Below the pieces are notes generated by a model. That model worked only from the letters and a program-made list of their open reading frames with translations. It made no database searches and was not told where the DNA came from. Source: Ideonella_A sp963843805 (GTDB lineage: Bacteria; Pseudomonadota; Gammaproteobacteria; Burkholderiales; Burkholderiaceae_C). From it: DNA of 64,000 nt. Both the position numbers and the translations under genes were made by a program. Where the stretch lies: contig CAWJLY010000002.1 of the NCBI GenBank assembly GCA_963843805.1, forward strand, positions 71,501 through 135,500. Direction: 5' to 3'. Positions 35,043-44,637 of the stretch are shown piece by piece (within the stretch, counting starts at the first letter, position 1; each line of letters opens with the position of its first letter).

Positions 35043-35228
35043 GGTAGGCCTCTTCAGTAGGACGGATGTCGGCAATCCATCGGTGTGCGGGGGGTACGAG
35101 TCAGAGGGACTCGCCTGTGCGCCAATCGTTCCGTCTCATTGTGAACGAATTCGCATTCGGCGCGAGCGGCGAGTTGCTGCCGACCCGTGATGCTGATGCC
35201 GTCTCGCACGGGCGCACGCGCCGGTGTG

Positions 35229-35648
35229 CTATTTCTTTCTGAAACGGCGCAACGCGGCGATCTGGGCGGCCATGGCGGCAAATTCGCCCTGCGCCTTGGC
35301 GAAATCGATGTCGCTCTTGGCATTTTTCATGGCATCTTCGGCGATCTTCTTCGCCTCGGAGGCCTTCGCCTCATCGAGATCGCGACCACGAATCGCGGTA
35401 TCGGCCAGCACGGTCACCGTTCCAGGTTGAACCTCGAGAATGCCCCCGGCAACAAAAACGAATTCTTCCTCGCCGGTATCGGCCCGGATGATCCGCACGG
35501 CACCCGGCCGGATGCGAGTGATCAGCGGCGTGTGCCGGGGATAGATCCCCAGCTCGCCCATTTCGCCGGGAAGAGCGACGAACCTGGCCTCGCCCGAGAA
35601 TATCGATTCCTCGGCCGAAACCACTTCAACTTGCAAGGTGCTTGCCAT
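35229..35648 (-). CDS. atpC: F1F0 ATP synthase epsilon subunit
   Basis: 139 residues from ATG 35648 with AGGAG five bases upstream (a TTG one codon earlier is in frame but less likely). N-terminal beta-sandwich: TLQVEVVSAEESIFSGEARF, GEMGELGIYPRHTPLITRI; C-terminal helical hairpin with AKNAKSDIDFAKAQGEFAAM-like pattern. It is the central-stalk subunit that couples rotation and inhibits wasteful hydrolysis. Last gene of the atp operon, separated from atpD by a palindromic element. Confidence 0.95.
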   Translation of the reverse strand: MASTLQVEVVSAEESIFSGEARFVALPGEMGELGIYPRHTPLITRIRPGAVRIIRADTGEEEFVFVAGGILEVQPGTVTVLADTAIRGRDLDEAKASEAKKIAEDAMKNAKSDIDFAKAQGEFAAMAAQIAALRRFRKK

Positions 35649-35675
35649 CAATACTCCTGCGACCTGTGAGGCGCC

Positions 35676-35760
35676 CGATCAAGCGGCCGCCGTGGAACCG
35701 GCTTTGCCGGGCCAGCAGCGGCGCCCCCTGGGGGTGCGCCTTCAGGCGCTCCGGGGGGTC
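35676..35760. repeat. GC-rich palindromic intergenic element between atpC and atpD
   Basis: Contains ATCAAGCGGCCGCCGTGGAA, then GCGCCCCCTGGGGGTGCGCC (a strong palindrome) and TTCAGGCGCTCCGGGGGGTC running into the atpD stop. It matches the elements near 25755, 25911 and 26037-26079 in order and sequence. It can fold into a stable hairpin in the transcript and may affect the relative level of AtpC. Confidence 0.75.
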
Positions 35761-37174
35761 AATTAATCTTCTTGGCCTTTTCGAAGGCTTCGTCGATCGT
35801 TCCAACCATGTAGAAGGCCTGCTCGGGCAGGTGATCACACTCGCCGGACACGATCATCTTGAAGCCACGGATGGTCTCTTTCAGCGGCACGTATTTTCCG
35901 GGCGAGCCGGTGAAAACCTCGGCGACGTGGAACGGCTGCGACAGGAAACGCTGGATCTTGCGGGCACGGGCGACCGCCAACTTGTCATCCGGCGCCAACT
36001 CGTCCATGCCGAGAATGGCAATGATGTCACGCAGTTCCTTGTAGCGCTGCAAGGTGCTTTGCACCGCACGCGCAGTGTCGTAATGTTCCTGGCCGACCAC
36101 GTTCGGGTCGAGCTGACGACTCGTCGAATCGAGCGGGTCGACCGCCGGGTAGATACCCAGTGAAGCGATTTCGCGCGACAACGCAACGGTCGAATCGAGG
36201 TGGGCAAAGGTGGTGGCGGGCGATGGGTCGGTGTAGTCGTCGGCCGGCACATAGACGGCCTGGATCGAGGTGATCGAGCCGACCTTGGTCGAGGTGATCC
36301 GCTCTTGCAGACGACCCATCTCCTCGGCCAGCGTCGGCTGATAGCCCACGGCCGACGGCATGCGGCCGAGCAGCGCCGACACTTCGGTTCCGGCCAGCGT
36401 ATAGCGGTAGATGTTGTCGACGAAAAACAGCACGTCCTTGCCTTCGTCGCGGAACGATTCGGCGATGGTCAGCCCGGTCAACGCGACGCGCAGGCGGTTC
36501 CCCGGCGGCTCGTTCATCTGGCCGTAGACCATCGCAACCTTGGATTCCTCGAGGTTCTCAAGGTTGACAACCCCCGAATCCGACATCTCGTGATAGAAAT
36601 CGTTGCCCTCGCGGGTGCGTTCCCCGACACCGGCGAAGACCGACAGGCCACTGTGTGCCTTGGCGATGTTGTTGATCAACTCCATCATGTTGACGGTCTT
36701 GCCGACACCGGCGCCGCCGAACAGGCCGACCTTGCCACCCTTGGCAAACGGGCACACCAGGTCGATCACCTTGATGCCGGTCTCCAGCAGATCTTGCGAC
36801 GGGCTCAGCTCGTCATAGGCCGGCGGCTTGCGGTGGATCGAAGCGGTCAATTCCTGGCTCGACGGCCCCGCGCTCGTCGATCGGGCGGCCGAGCACGTCC
36901 ATGATGCGGCCCAGCGTTGCGCGGCCGACCGGCACCGAGATCGGCTTGCCGGTGTTCTGCACCATCAATCCGCGACGCAGGCCGTCGGACGATCCCAGTG
37001 CAATGGTTCGAACGACGCCGTCGCCGAGTTGCTGCTGGACCTCGAGGGTCAGCGTCGGCGCCTTCCATCTTCAGTGCGTCATAGATCCGTGGCAGCTGCG
37101 TCGCGTGGGAATTCCACGTCGACCACCGCGCCGATGCACTGGACAATCTTGCCGGACGTTGCAACTTCAGCCAT
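35759..37174 (-). CDS. atpD: F1F0 ATP synthase beta subunit, three +1 frameshifts in the first 320 bases
   Basis: About 470 residues from ATG 37174 (MAEVATSGKIVQCIGAVVDV) to 35759. Three single extra bases near 37099, 37053 and 36857 break the first 110 codons; reading across them gives FPRDQLPRIYDALKMEGA, DLTLEVQQQLGDGVVRTIAL and DERGAVEQELTASIHRKPP, a perfect family fit. The rest is intact: Walker A GGAGVGKTVNMMELI, FAGVGERTREGNDF, VYGQMNEPPGNRLRV and VPADDYTDP. It is the catalytic subunit. AtpD is essential in most aerobes and the operon is otherwise intact, so the shifts are most likely sequence errors. Confidence 0.93.
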
Positions 37175-37218
37175 TGTTTTTCCTTTGAATCAGATTCTTT
37201 GATACCGATGCACCGCGC

Positions 37219-38085
37219 TCAGACCGCAGCGGCGCCAGCGACGATTTCGGACAATTCCTTGGTGATCGCTGCCTGTCGCGTCTTGTTGTAGATCAGCTTC
37301 AGTTCGCCGATCACGTTGCCGGCGTTGTCGGTTGCCGCCTTCATCGCCACCATGCGCGCCGACTGCTCCGACGCCATGTTCTCGGCGACAGCCTGGAAGA
37401 CCAGCGCCTCGGTGTAGCGGATCAGCAATTCGTTGATCACCGACGCCGCATCGGGCTCGTAGAGGTAATCCCAGCCATGCTTGCTGTCGGTGGCCATGCT
37501 TTCGGCCGACAGCGGCAGCAACTGCTGCACCACCGGCTCCTGTTTCATCGTATTGATGAAACGCGTGTAGCACAGATAGACCGCATTCAACCGTCCTGCG
37601 GAATAGGCGTCGAGCAAGACCTTGACCGGCCCGATCAACGATTCAAGCTGCGGCTTGTCGCCCAGGTGCGTGGCGTGCGAGACCACCTTGGCACCGATGC
37701 GGTTCAGGAAACCGAAACCCTTGTTGCCGATCGCCACCGCTTCGGTCTTGACGCCGGCTGCTTCCAGCTCCCTCAGCTTGGTGGTCGTCGCGCGCAGCAG
37801 ATTGGTATTGAGACCGCCGCACAAACCCTTGTCGGTGGTGACAACGATCACGCCGGCGATCTTGGCGGCATCGAAATGCTGCATGAACGGGTGCTTGTAT
37901 TCCGGCGTCGCCTGCGACAGGTTGGCTGCCAGGCTTCGAACCTTCTCGGCATAGGGTCGGGCCGAGCGCATGCGCTCCTGCGCCTTGCGCATCTTCGAGG
38001 CGGCGACCATCTCCATCGCCTTGGTGATCTTCTTGGTGTTCTCCACCGATTTGATCTTGCCGCGTATCTCTTTTCCAGCAGCCAT
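37219..38085 (-). CDS. atpG: F1F0 ATP synthase gamma subunit
   Basis: 288 residues, MAAGKEIRGKIKSVENTKKI at the start and KLIYNKTRQAAITKELSEIV at the end, the two long helices that form the rotor shaft. The middle domain has VVTTDKGLCGGLNTNLLR. Length and both ends match the family. The atpA-atpG gap upstream holds a duplicated GC-rich element. Confidence 0.96.
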   Translation of the reverse strand: MAAGKEIRGKIKSVENTKKITKAMEMVAASKMRKAQERMRSARPYAEKVRSLAANLSQATPEYKHPFMQHFDAAKIAGVIVVTTDKGLCGGLNTNLLRATTTKLRELEAAGVKTEAVAIGNKGFGFLNRIGAKVVSHATHLGDKPQLESLIGPVKVLLDAYSAGRLNAVYLCYTRFINTMKQEPVVQQLLPLSAESMATDSKHGWDYLYEPDAASVINELLIRYTEALVFQAVAENMASEQSARMVAMKAATDNAGNVIGELKLIYNKTRQAAITKELSEIVAGAAAV

Positions 38086-38097
38086 CAGTTTGCCCCC

Positions 38098-38222
38098 ACG
38101 TCGCTACGCTCCTGCCCCCCGAGGGGGCGCCTCGCACTTCGGCCGGGAGGCGCCAGGCTTGCGCCCGCCTGACGTCACTGCGCTTCCTGCCCCCCGAGGG
38201 GGCGCCTCGCACTTCGGCCGGG
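38098..38222. repeat. Duplicated GC-rich intergenic element between atpA and atpG
   Basis: A 35-36 base segment, CCTGCCCCCCGAGGGGGCGC followed by CTCGCACTTCGGCCGGG, occurs at 38111 and again at 38186, 75 bases apart. Each copy has the CCCCCCGAGGGGGCG palindrome. The 181-base gap is unusually long for an atpA-atpG junction. Confidence 0.85.
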
Positions 38223-38266
38223 GAACCCGTCCGAGGCGAGTTGCTTGATCGGAAGCATGTCGTTCA

Positions 38267-39820
38267 TCAGGCGAAGGATTTCTTGAAGGCGGTGACGGCA
38301 GCGGTCAGCTCGGCTTCGGAATCCTTGTCGAGTTGTTTGCTGTCTTCGATCTTCTTCAGCAGCGCGGCATGGCTGGCTTTCAGGAAGGTGTGCAGGCCGG
38401 CTTCGAAAGCCAGCACTTTTTTCACATCGATATCGTCCATGAAGCCTTTGTTGACCGAAAACAGCGTCGCCGCCATCAGCGAAATCGGCAGCGGCGAATA
38501 CTGCGACTGTTTAAGCAGTTCGGTCACGCGCGCACCACGGTCGAGCTGCTTGCGGGTGGCTTCATCGAGGTCGGACGCAAACTGCGCAAAGGCCGCCAGC
38601 TCACGGTATTGCGCCAGGTCGGTGCGGATACCACCCGACAGGCCCTTGATGACCTTGGTCTGCGCCGATGAGCCGACCCGCGAAACCGAGATGCCGGCGT
38701 TGATGGCCGGACGGATACCGGCGTTGAACAGCGATGTTTCCAGGAAGATCTGCCCGTCGGTGATCGAGATCACGTTGGTCGGAACGAAAGCCGATACGTC
38801 ACCGGCTTGCGTCTCGATGATCGGCAGCGCGGTCAGCGAACCGGTCTTGCCTTTGACTTCGCCGTTGGTGAACGCTTCGACATAGTCGGCGTTGACACGT
38901 GCGGCGCGTTCGAGCAGACGGCTGTGCAGGTAGAACACATCGCCCGGATAGGCCTCACGGCCCGGCGGGCGGCGCAGCAGCAGCGAAACCTGGCGGTAGG
39001 CAACGGCCTGTTTCGACAGGTCGTCGTAGATGATCAGCGCATCTTCGCCACGATCGCGGAAATATTCGCCCATCGTGCAGCCCGAGTAGGCCGACACATA
39101 TTGCATGGCGGCCGATTCGGCAGCCGATGCGGCCACCACGATGGTGAATTCCATCGCGCCGTTGGCTTCGAGCGCACGCACCACGTTCTTGATCGACGAC
39201 GCCTTCTGGCCGATCGCAACGTAGATGCAGGTCATGTTCTGACCCTTCTGATTGATGATCGTATCGATCGCCACCGCGCTCTTGCCGGTCTGGCGATCAC
39301 CGATGATCAGCTCGCGCTGGCCACGGCCGATCGGCACCATCGAGTCGATCGACTTGAGACCGGTCTGCATCGGCTGATCGACCGATTTCCGCGCGATCAC
39401 GCCCGGTGCAATCTTTTCGATCGGCGCGCTCAGTTTGGCATTGATCGGGCCTTTGCCGTCGATCGGTGCGCCCAGCGCATTGACCACGCGACCCTTCAGT
39501 TCGGGGCCGATCGGAACCTCGAGAATCCGCCCGGTGCACTTGACGGTGTCGCCCTCGGAGATGTGCTCGTATTCGCCCAGAATCACCACGCCGACCGAGT
39601 CACGCTCGAGGTTCAGCGCCAGGCCGAAGGTCTGCGCGCCGTCGGGCGCAGCCGGAAACTCGAGCATCTCGCCCTGCATCGCGTCGGACAGTCCGTGCAC
39701 GCGGCAGATGCCGTCGGTCACCGAAACCACGGTGCCCTGGTTGCGAACGTCGGCCGAGGCACCCAGGCCCTCGATGCGGCTCTTGATGAGTTCGGAAATT
39801 TCAGCGGGATTCAATTGCAT
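38267..39820 (-). CDS. atpA: F1F0 ATP synthase alpha subunit
   Basis: 517 residues (MQLNPAEISELIKSRIEGLG). Walker A is GDRQTGKSAVAIDTIINQ; the signature PGREAYPGDVFYLHSRLLER is intact, as is SVSRVGSSAQTKVIKGL. It is the non-catalytic nucleotide-binding partner of beta in the F1 head. No frameshift, in contrast to atpD. Confidence 0.97.
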   Translation of the reverse strand: MQLNPAEISELIKSRIEGLGASADVRNQGTVVSVTDGICRVHGLSDAMQGEMLEFPAAPDGAQTFGLALNLERDSVGVVILGEYEHISEGDTVKCTGRILEVPIGPELKGRVVNALGAPIDGKGPINAKLSAPIEKIAPGVIARKSVDQPMQTGLKSIDSMVPIGRGQRELIIGDRQTGKSAVAIDTIINQKGQNMTCIYVAIGQKASSIKNVVRALEANGAMEFTIVVAASAAESAAMQYVSAYSGCTMGEYFRDRGEDALIIYDDLSKQAVAYRQVSLLLRRPPGREAYPGDVFYLHSRLLERAARVNADYVEAFTNGEVKGKTGSLTALPIIETQAGDVSAFVPTNVISITDGQIFLETSLFNAGIRPAINAGISVSRVGSSAQTKVIKGLSGGIRTDLAQYRELAAFAQFASDLDEATRKQLDRGARVTELLKQSQYSPLPISLMAATLFSVNKGFMDDIDVKKVLAFEAGLHTFLKASHAALLKKIEDSKQLDKDSEAELTAAVTAFKKSFA

Positions 39821-39930
39821 GGTCTATTCTCCTGTCTGTGCGTTGCACCCTGCACATTCGCGGGCCGAAGCGGTCGGCGGCGATGGGCGGGCGCTGGGTC
39901 GAAGCCGATACGGTGGTCAGCGCGCCGGCC

Positions 39931-40464
39931 TCAAGCCGTCAGCGCCATCTTCATTTGTTGCAGGCGGGCCTTGATCGAGGTGTCGAGCACTTCATCGCCG
40001 ACCACTACCCGGATTCCGCCGATCAATTCGGGCTCGATCTCGACCCGGCCGGTCAGCTTGCGGCCAAAGCGTCGCTCAAGCGTGACCAGCACATCGTCGA
40101 GTTGGGACTGGTCCATCTCGAATGCGCTGTAGACCACCGCCTCCGACACACCCGACTGCGCGTTGGCCAGCGCATGGAACTGCGCTGCCAGTTCGGGCAT
40201 CGCAGCCAGCCGGCCGTTTTCGATGACCATTTTCAGCAAGTTGGTCGTAGCCGTCGACAACGGCCGCCCAACCACCGAGACGATCAGCTCCTGGATCTGG
40301 TCGGAATTGCTGAGCGGGCTGTTGGCCAGCTGCAATACCTGCGGATCACCAGCAACGGCGGCAACTGCCTCGATTTCCTCGACGCTGCGCTGCAGTTCGT
40401 CGCCACGAGTCACCTTGAACAGTGCCTCGGCATAAGGACGAGCGATGGTTGCGATTTCAGCCAT
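39931..40464 (-). CDS. atpH: F1F0 ATP synthase delta subunit
   Basis: 177 residues, starting MAEIATIARPYAEALFKVTR. The C-terminal segment LERRFGRKLTGRVEIEPELIGGIRVVVGDEVLD is the family signature. It links the F1 head to the peripheral stalk. It starts 3 bases after the atpF stop. Confidence 0.95.
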   Translation of the reverse strand: MAEIATIARPYAEALFKVTRGDELQRSVEEIEAVAAVAGDPQVLQLANSPLSNSDQIQELIVSVVGRPLSTATTNLLKMVIENGRLAAMPELAAQFHALANAQSGVSEAVVYSAFEMDQSQLDDVLVTLERRFGRKLTGRVEIEPELIGGIRVVVGDEVLDTSIKARLQQMKMALTA

Positions 40465-40467
40465 GGC

Positions 40468-40938
40468 TCAAAGCTCGGTTTTCAGCCGGCCCAACAACTC
40501 GACGTGAACGCCGGCGTTGACCTCGCGGCGCAGGATCTGTTCCGCACCCTTGACGGCAAGCTGCGCAACCTGGTCGCGCAGGGCCTCGCGAGCCTTGATC
40601 GACTCCTGCTCAGCCTCGGCCTTGGCAGCAGACACGATCTTGGCGCCTTCATCGCTGGCCCGCGTCTTGGCTTCCTCGATCATGCTCTGCGCCAGACGCT
40701 CCGCATCGGCAAGCCGTTGGGCGGCGTCGGTGCGGGCGGCGGACAGCTGGGCTTCGACGCGATCATTGGCCGCGCTCAGTTCGGCCTTGGCACGGTCGGC
40801 AGCCGACAAGCCTTCGGCGATCTTGTTGGCGCGCTCGTCAAGCGCCTTGGTGATCGGCGGCCAGACGAATTTCATCGTGAACCAGACGAGGATCAGAAAG
40901 ACGATCAACTGGGCGATCAGCGTAGCGTTGATGCTCAC
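40468..40938 (-). CDS. atpF: F1F0 ATP synthase subunit b
   Basis: 156 residues from GTG 40938 with AGAGG upstream. A single N-terminal membrane helix (NATLIAQLIVFLILVWFTMKFVWPPI) is followed by a long Ala/Glu-rich helix that dimerises to make the peripheral stalk. The frame is open further upstream to 41070 but that part is not family-like. The length equals that of E. coli b (156). Confidence 0.95.
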   Translation of the reverse strand: MSINATLIAQLIVFLILVWFTMKFVWPPITKALDERANKIAEGLSAADRAKAELSAANDRVEAQLSAARTDAAQRLADAERLAQSMIEEAKTRASDEGAKIVSAAKAEAEQESIKAREALRDQVAQLAVKGAEQILRREVNAGVHVELLGRLKTEL

Positions 40939-41008
40939 GTTATGGCCTCTGCAACAAAAGTGGTGAAAGCGGCTTTCGGGCCGCCGCGGTCGCGCTCGGC
41001 ACGAAAAC

Positions 41009-41272
41009 TTATTTCGGCAGGTTGGCGATCTGCGCCAGGAACGGGTTGGCAGTGGCGAACCACAGCGCAATACCGGTGCCGATGATGAACGCTGCGTCGA
41101 TCAGGCCGGCCAGCAGGAACATCTTGGTCTGCAACTCGTTCATCAGCTCCGGCTGGCGGGCAGCGGATTCGAGGTACTTGCTGCCCATGATGCCGATGCC
41201 GATACAGGCGCCGACGGCGCCCAGACCGATGATCAGACCAGCGGCAAGCGCAACAAAGCTAATGACTTCCAT
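41009..41272 (-). CDS. atpE: F1F0 ATP synthase subunit c
   Basis: 87 residues, two membrane helices. The ion-binding carboxylate is D59 in LLAGLIDAAFIIGTG, and the polar loop is ARQPELMNELQTK. The Asp and the lack of a sodium-type motif favour protons. N-terminus MEVISFVALAAGLIIGLGAV has the usual small-residue packing pattern of a c-ring. Confidence 0.96.
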   Translation of the reverse strand: MEVISFVALAAGLIIGLGAVGACIGIGIMGSKYLESAARQPELMNELQTKMFLLAGLIDAAFIIGTGIALWFATANPFLAQIANLPK

Positions 41273-41359
41273 GATGACTCCTTCTTGGGGTTGTAGAAAA
41301 AACAAAAAAACGGGAACAGCTGCGGGCCGACCGCCCCTGACGGGACGGCCCGGCACGGG

Positions 41360-42199
41360 TCAATGGGAATCGTGGGCCTGGCCGACGTAGACCAGCGTCA
41401 GCATCATGAAGATGAAGGCCTGCAGCGTGATGATCAGGATGTGGAAGATCGCCCACGCCGAACCGGCAACAATGTGGCCGACGAACAGCGCAAGACCGGT
41501 GCCGGTCAGTGCGAACGCCCCGCCCATCATCGCAATCAGCATGAAGATCAGTTCGCCGGCATACATGTTGCCGAACAGTCGCATGCCGTGCGAGACGGTC
41601 TTGGCGACAAATTCAATGATCTGCATCGCAAAATTGACCGGATACAGGAACCACTTGTTGCCGAACGGCGCCGTGAACAACTCGTGGACCCAGCCGCCCG
41701 CACCCTTGATCTTGATGTTGTAGAACAAGCTGACAAGCAACACACCCAGCGACAAGGCCATCGTGATCGATAGATCGGCGGTTGGCACGACTCGCAAATA
41801 CGGCAGGTGCAGGCCTTTTTCGCCAATCACCGGCAACAGATCGACCGGCAGCAAGTCCATCGCATTGAGCAGGAAGATCCAGATGAATACCGTCAGCGCC
41901 AGCGGGGCGACGAGTTTTCGGCTTTGGGCGTTGTGGACGATCCCTTTCGCCTGACTGTCGACCATCTCGACCAACACCTCGATGGCCGCCTGAAAGCGCC
42001 CCGGTACGCCCGAGGTAGCCTTGCGCGCAGCCAGCCAGAGAATCCAGCAACCCAGCGCGCCGATGACGACGGAAAAGAACACAGAATCGAGGTTGATGAC
42101 CGAAAAATCGACCACCGATTGTTGTTTGCCGCTCTGCAGATGCTGCAGGTGGTGGATGACATATTCACCTGCGGTGAGGGTGTGGCCTTCGGCTGCCAT
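41360..42199 (-). CDS. atpB: F1F0 ATP synthase subunit a
   Basis: 279 residues with five to six membrane segments. The essential arginine is in SHGMRLFGNMYAGELIFML, and the last helix has HILIITLQAFIFMMLTLVYV. It forms the two half-channels against the c-ring. It starts 24 bases after the atpI stop. Confidence 0.96.
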   Translation of the reverse strand: MAAEGHTLTAGEYVIHHLQHLQSGKQQSVVDFSVINLDSVFFSVVIGALGCWILWLAARKATSGVPGRFQAAIEVLVEMVDSQAKGIVHNAQSRKLVAPLALTVFIWIFLLNAMDLLPVDLLPVIGEKGLHLPYLRVVPTADLSITMALSLGVLLVSLFYNIKIKGAGGWVHELFTAPFGNKWFLYPVNFAMQIIEFVAKTVSHGMRLFGNMYAGELIFMLIAMMGGAFALTGTGLALFVGHIVAGSAWAIFHILIITLQAFIFMMLTLVYVGQAHDSH

Positions 42200-42223
42200 T
42201 CTTGATCCTGAAAACGAAATTCC

Positions 42224-42661
42224 TCAACGCCCGCGCCACAGCAGCGCGAACCAGTTCACCTTGATGCACACCACCATGGTCAGCAGCAACGCCGGCCAAC
42301 TGAGCTGGGGCACCACCCGAGAGGCGATCATCAACATCGCAATCGCCGAGCCAATCTTCAACATCTCCCACACCATGAACCTGGCGGCAGCGGAGACCGC
42401 CGACGAAGCCCACCGGGTCATGCCGCGCGCCAGCAAGGCGCTCGGCAGAACCGTTGCCAAGGCACCGTAAAGTGCCGACCACGCAACCGACGACCGGCCC
42501 GACCCGATCCACGCCACCGCAACGCAAAGCACCCCCGCAACCATTTGCACCCATACCACCCGCCAGGGCGACACCATCTTCAACTGGCCGCGGATCTGGC
42601 TCGCTTCGTGCGCGCTCAAGGTCCTGAATTCCCGCTCGTCAGCCGTATCTTGAAAGGACAT
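42224..42661 (-). CDS. atpI: ATP synthase subunit I (AtpI-like assembly factor)
   Basis: 145 residues with four hydrophobic segments and little sequence conservation. The placement directly before atpB as the first gene of the operon is the main evidence, together with the pattern WALxxG-like ALYGALATVLPSALLARGM and the C-terminal VCIKVNWFALLWRGR. AtpI helps assemble the c-ring in other bacteria. Confidence 0.85.
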   Translation of the reverse strand: MSFQDTADEREFRTLSAHEASQIRGQLKMVSPWRVVWVQMVAGVLCVAVAWIGSGRSSVAWSALYGALATVLPSALLARGMTRWASSAVSAAARFMVWEMLKIGSAIAMLMIASRVVPQLSWPALLLTMVVCIKVNWFALLWRGR

Positions 42662-42787
42662 CGAAATTTGGGGCGCCAGAGCCGGTAACGCCTGTCAGCA
42701 GGTTGGCCTTTCGGCCTGTCGACTTCTCGGTGCATGCACCACAACAGTTCCGGACAATCGAGCATCCAGCTGCAGCAAAGCCTCGGA

Positions 42788-42815
42788 ATTATACGAGTAA
42801 ACCCGCCCTAGCCAA
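42788..42815 (-). promoter_or_regulatory. Sigma-70 promoter of the atp operon
   Basis: On the minus strand TTGGCT (complement of 42810-42815) and a perfect TATAAT (complement of 42788-42793) are 16 bases apart. It lies about 127 bases before the atpI start and is the best promoter I found in the window. Confidence 0.75.
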
Positions 42816-42838
42816 AACAGTGGGGGTCGATCATCGAG

Positions 42839-43750
42839 TCAGTCGGCATAAAAATGGGCCGGCAGCCCCGGCACATCGACCCGCAGGCTCAACAGACAAC
42901 CAGCCCATGGCTGGACGCCGAGCTCCTCGGTGGGCCGGCCATGGCTGGCTGTGGTGATATAGAGCGTTCGCAGATCCGCACCACCGAAACAGACCATCGT
43001 CGGGCACTGCACCGGAAGGTTGAGCTCACGCGTCACGTCGCCACAAGGCGACAGCCGCAGCAGCCGTGCACCTTCGAACATGGCGACCCAATAAAAGCCT
43101 TCAGAGTCGACAGCTGCGCCATCCGGTCGGCCGCCGTAGTCGGCAAGCAGCTGTCCGGGACTGCGCGCCGCAAATTGAACAAAGCAACGCTGCCTCGACA
43201 AGGCGCCGGTCTGCAGATCGACATCGAAGGCGTCGATGCGGTGCGCCTTGGTATCGCTGCAATACATCGTCCGCCCATCAGCGCTCCAAGCCAGGCCGTT
43301 GGCTACCGTGATGCCTCCGAAGCGGCGCTCGAGTTGATCGAGATCAAGGCAATAGACGGCGGCCAGCGCCGGTGCCCGTGGCTCATAGATGGTGCCGACC
43401 CAGAAGCGGCCTTGCGGATCGCATTTGCCGTCGTTGAAACGTTCGCACGCCGGGTTGTAGGGTGGCTGAACAATCCGCGTCTTGAGGCCTGTGACCGGGT
43501 CGAATCGCCACAGGCCGTCGCGCATTGCCAACAGCAGCCCGCCGCCGGCAATCGGCGCGCAACTGGCGACGTCGGTGTCGAACGGCCAGTGCTGCTCGGT
43601 TTTGCTGCGCGGGTCCAGGCGGTGCAGGCAATGCCCCGGAATGTCGCACCAATAAAGCGCCTGCTCGTGGGGGTGCCACATCGGTGATTCGCCGAGTTGG
43701 CAGCGGGTGGCCGAGACCAGTCGTACGGCTGGCTCGGGCCGCGGCTTCAC
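42839..43750 (-). CDS. SMP-30/gluconolactonase family protein
   Basis: 303 residues forming a six-bladed propeller. CQLGESPMWHPHEQALYWCD has the metal-binding Glu of blade 1; NDGKCDPQGRFWVGT, VANGLAWSADGRTMYCSDT and PDGAAVDSEGFYWVAMF hold the other metal ligands (Asn, Asn, Asp). The family hydrolyses sugar lactones such as gluconolactone or arabinonolactone. The ATG overlaps the stop of the aldose epimerase gene, pointing to a sugar-oxidation operon. Confidence 0.9.
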   Translation of the reverse strand: MKPRPEPAVRLVSATRCQLGESPMWHPHEQALYWCDIPGHCLHRLDPRSKTEQHWPFDTDVASCAPIAGGGLLLAMRDGLWRFDPVTGLKTRIVQPPYNPACERFNDGKCDPQGRFWVGTIYEPRAPALAAVYCLDLDQLERRFGGITVANGLAWSADGRTMYCSDTKAHRIDAFDVDLQTGALSRQRCFVQFAARSPGQLLADYGGRPDGAAVDSEGFYWVAMFEGARLLRLSPCGDVTRELNLPVQCPTMVCFGGADLRTLYITTASHGRPTEELGVQPWAGCLLSLRVDVPGLPAHFYAD

Positions 43751-44637
43751 AGCACCGAAATCTCGATCGACATCGACAACTCACAGGACTCGCCGGGCAG
43801 CAGAGAGTGCAGCCCGTGAGCCAGCGGATCGGCCATGTGGACCGCGTTGGGCACGTGACTGCAGGGCGCCAGAACGAAATCGCCCCGATCGGGATGGCTT
43901 TGCAGAACGAGGTACGGTGTCTGCGCCCGCAATTGCAACGAGAAGCGCTCGTCGCGAATACGCGCCGGCCCGCTCCAGCCCTCGAAGGCATGGTCGAAAT
44001 CGAGGTGCGACACATTGCCGTCGATTCCCGGCTGATTGACCTTGCGGATCGGCAGGCCGGTCACATCAGCTTCCCAGCGCTGGTCCAACTCGATGTGCAA
44101 GCGGCTGCGCGGACGCTTCGGAAAATGCAGCCACCAGCCCAGGCCCACCGGCTGCGGCAGCGAGTCGGTATTGGTCAGGATCAATTGCATGCCCAACGCA
44201 TTGGGCGTCAGGTTGACATGCTGGACGGCGTCGAAGGCGTAGGGCCAGTCGCCATCGGCCTGATGGCTGAACTGCATCACGGCATCCTGAGCGGTATGCG
44301 AGACAATGGTCCACGGTCGTCGCCAGCCGACCCCATGCAAGCCGTGCGGCTCAACTGACATGTCCGGCGCAACCACCTGGTCGCGGCCCTTGAAGCGGAA
44401 TCGCCCATGGCCGAGCCGGTTGGCATAGGGCAGCAATGGAAAACACGCCGCCTGCGACACATCGTCGAGCTCAGCCGGGGCGACCGAGCGCAAGACCGGC
44501 GTATCGCGATGCCACAGGCCGGCCACACAGGCGCCGGCATCGGCACGCAGCGCAAGCCGCAGTGCACCCGCATGAAGCTCGAATCGGCCGGCCGCTGTCT
44601 CGCCGGGCGCTTGATCAATGGTGAGGGATTCAGGCAA
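43747..44637 (-). CDS. Aldose 1-epimerase family protein
   Basis: 296 residues with the galactose-mutarotase fold. Family blocks: ACFPLLPYANRLGHGRFRFKG, VEPHGLHGVGWRRPW (the catalytic His), and LGWWLHFPKRPRSRLHIELD near the middle. It speeds interconversion of sugar anomers and so would feed the neighbouring lactonase. Its start overlaps the GNAT stop by 8 bases. I leave the symbol blank because the sugar is unknown. Confidence 0.88.
   Translation of the reverse strand: MPESLTIDQAPGETAAGRFELHAGALRLALRADAGACVAGLWHRDTPVLRSVAPAELDDVSQAACFPLLPYANRLGHGRFRFKGRDQVVAPDMSVEPHGLHGVGWRRPWTIVSHTAQDAVMQFSHQADGDWPYAFDAVQHVNLTPNALGMQLILTNTDSLPQPVGLGWWLHFPKRPRSRLHIELDQRWEADVTGLPIRKVNQPGIDGNVSHLDFDHAFEGWSGPARIRDERFSLQLRAQTPYLVLQSHPDRGDFVLAPCSHVPNAVHMADPLAHGLHSLLPGESCELSMSIEISVL

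Noticed and set aside
39838..41085. A 415-codon plus-strand open frame
   Set aside because: Antisense to atpH and atpF, which are clear genes.
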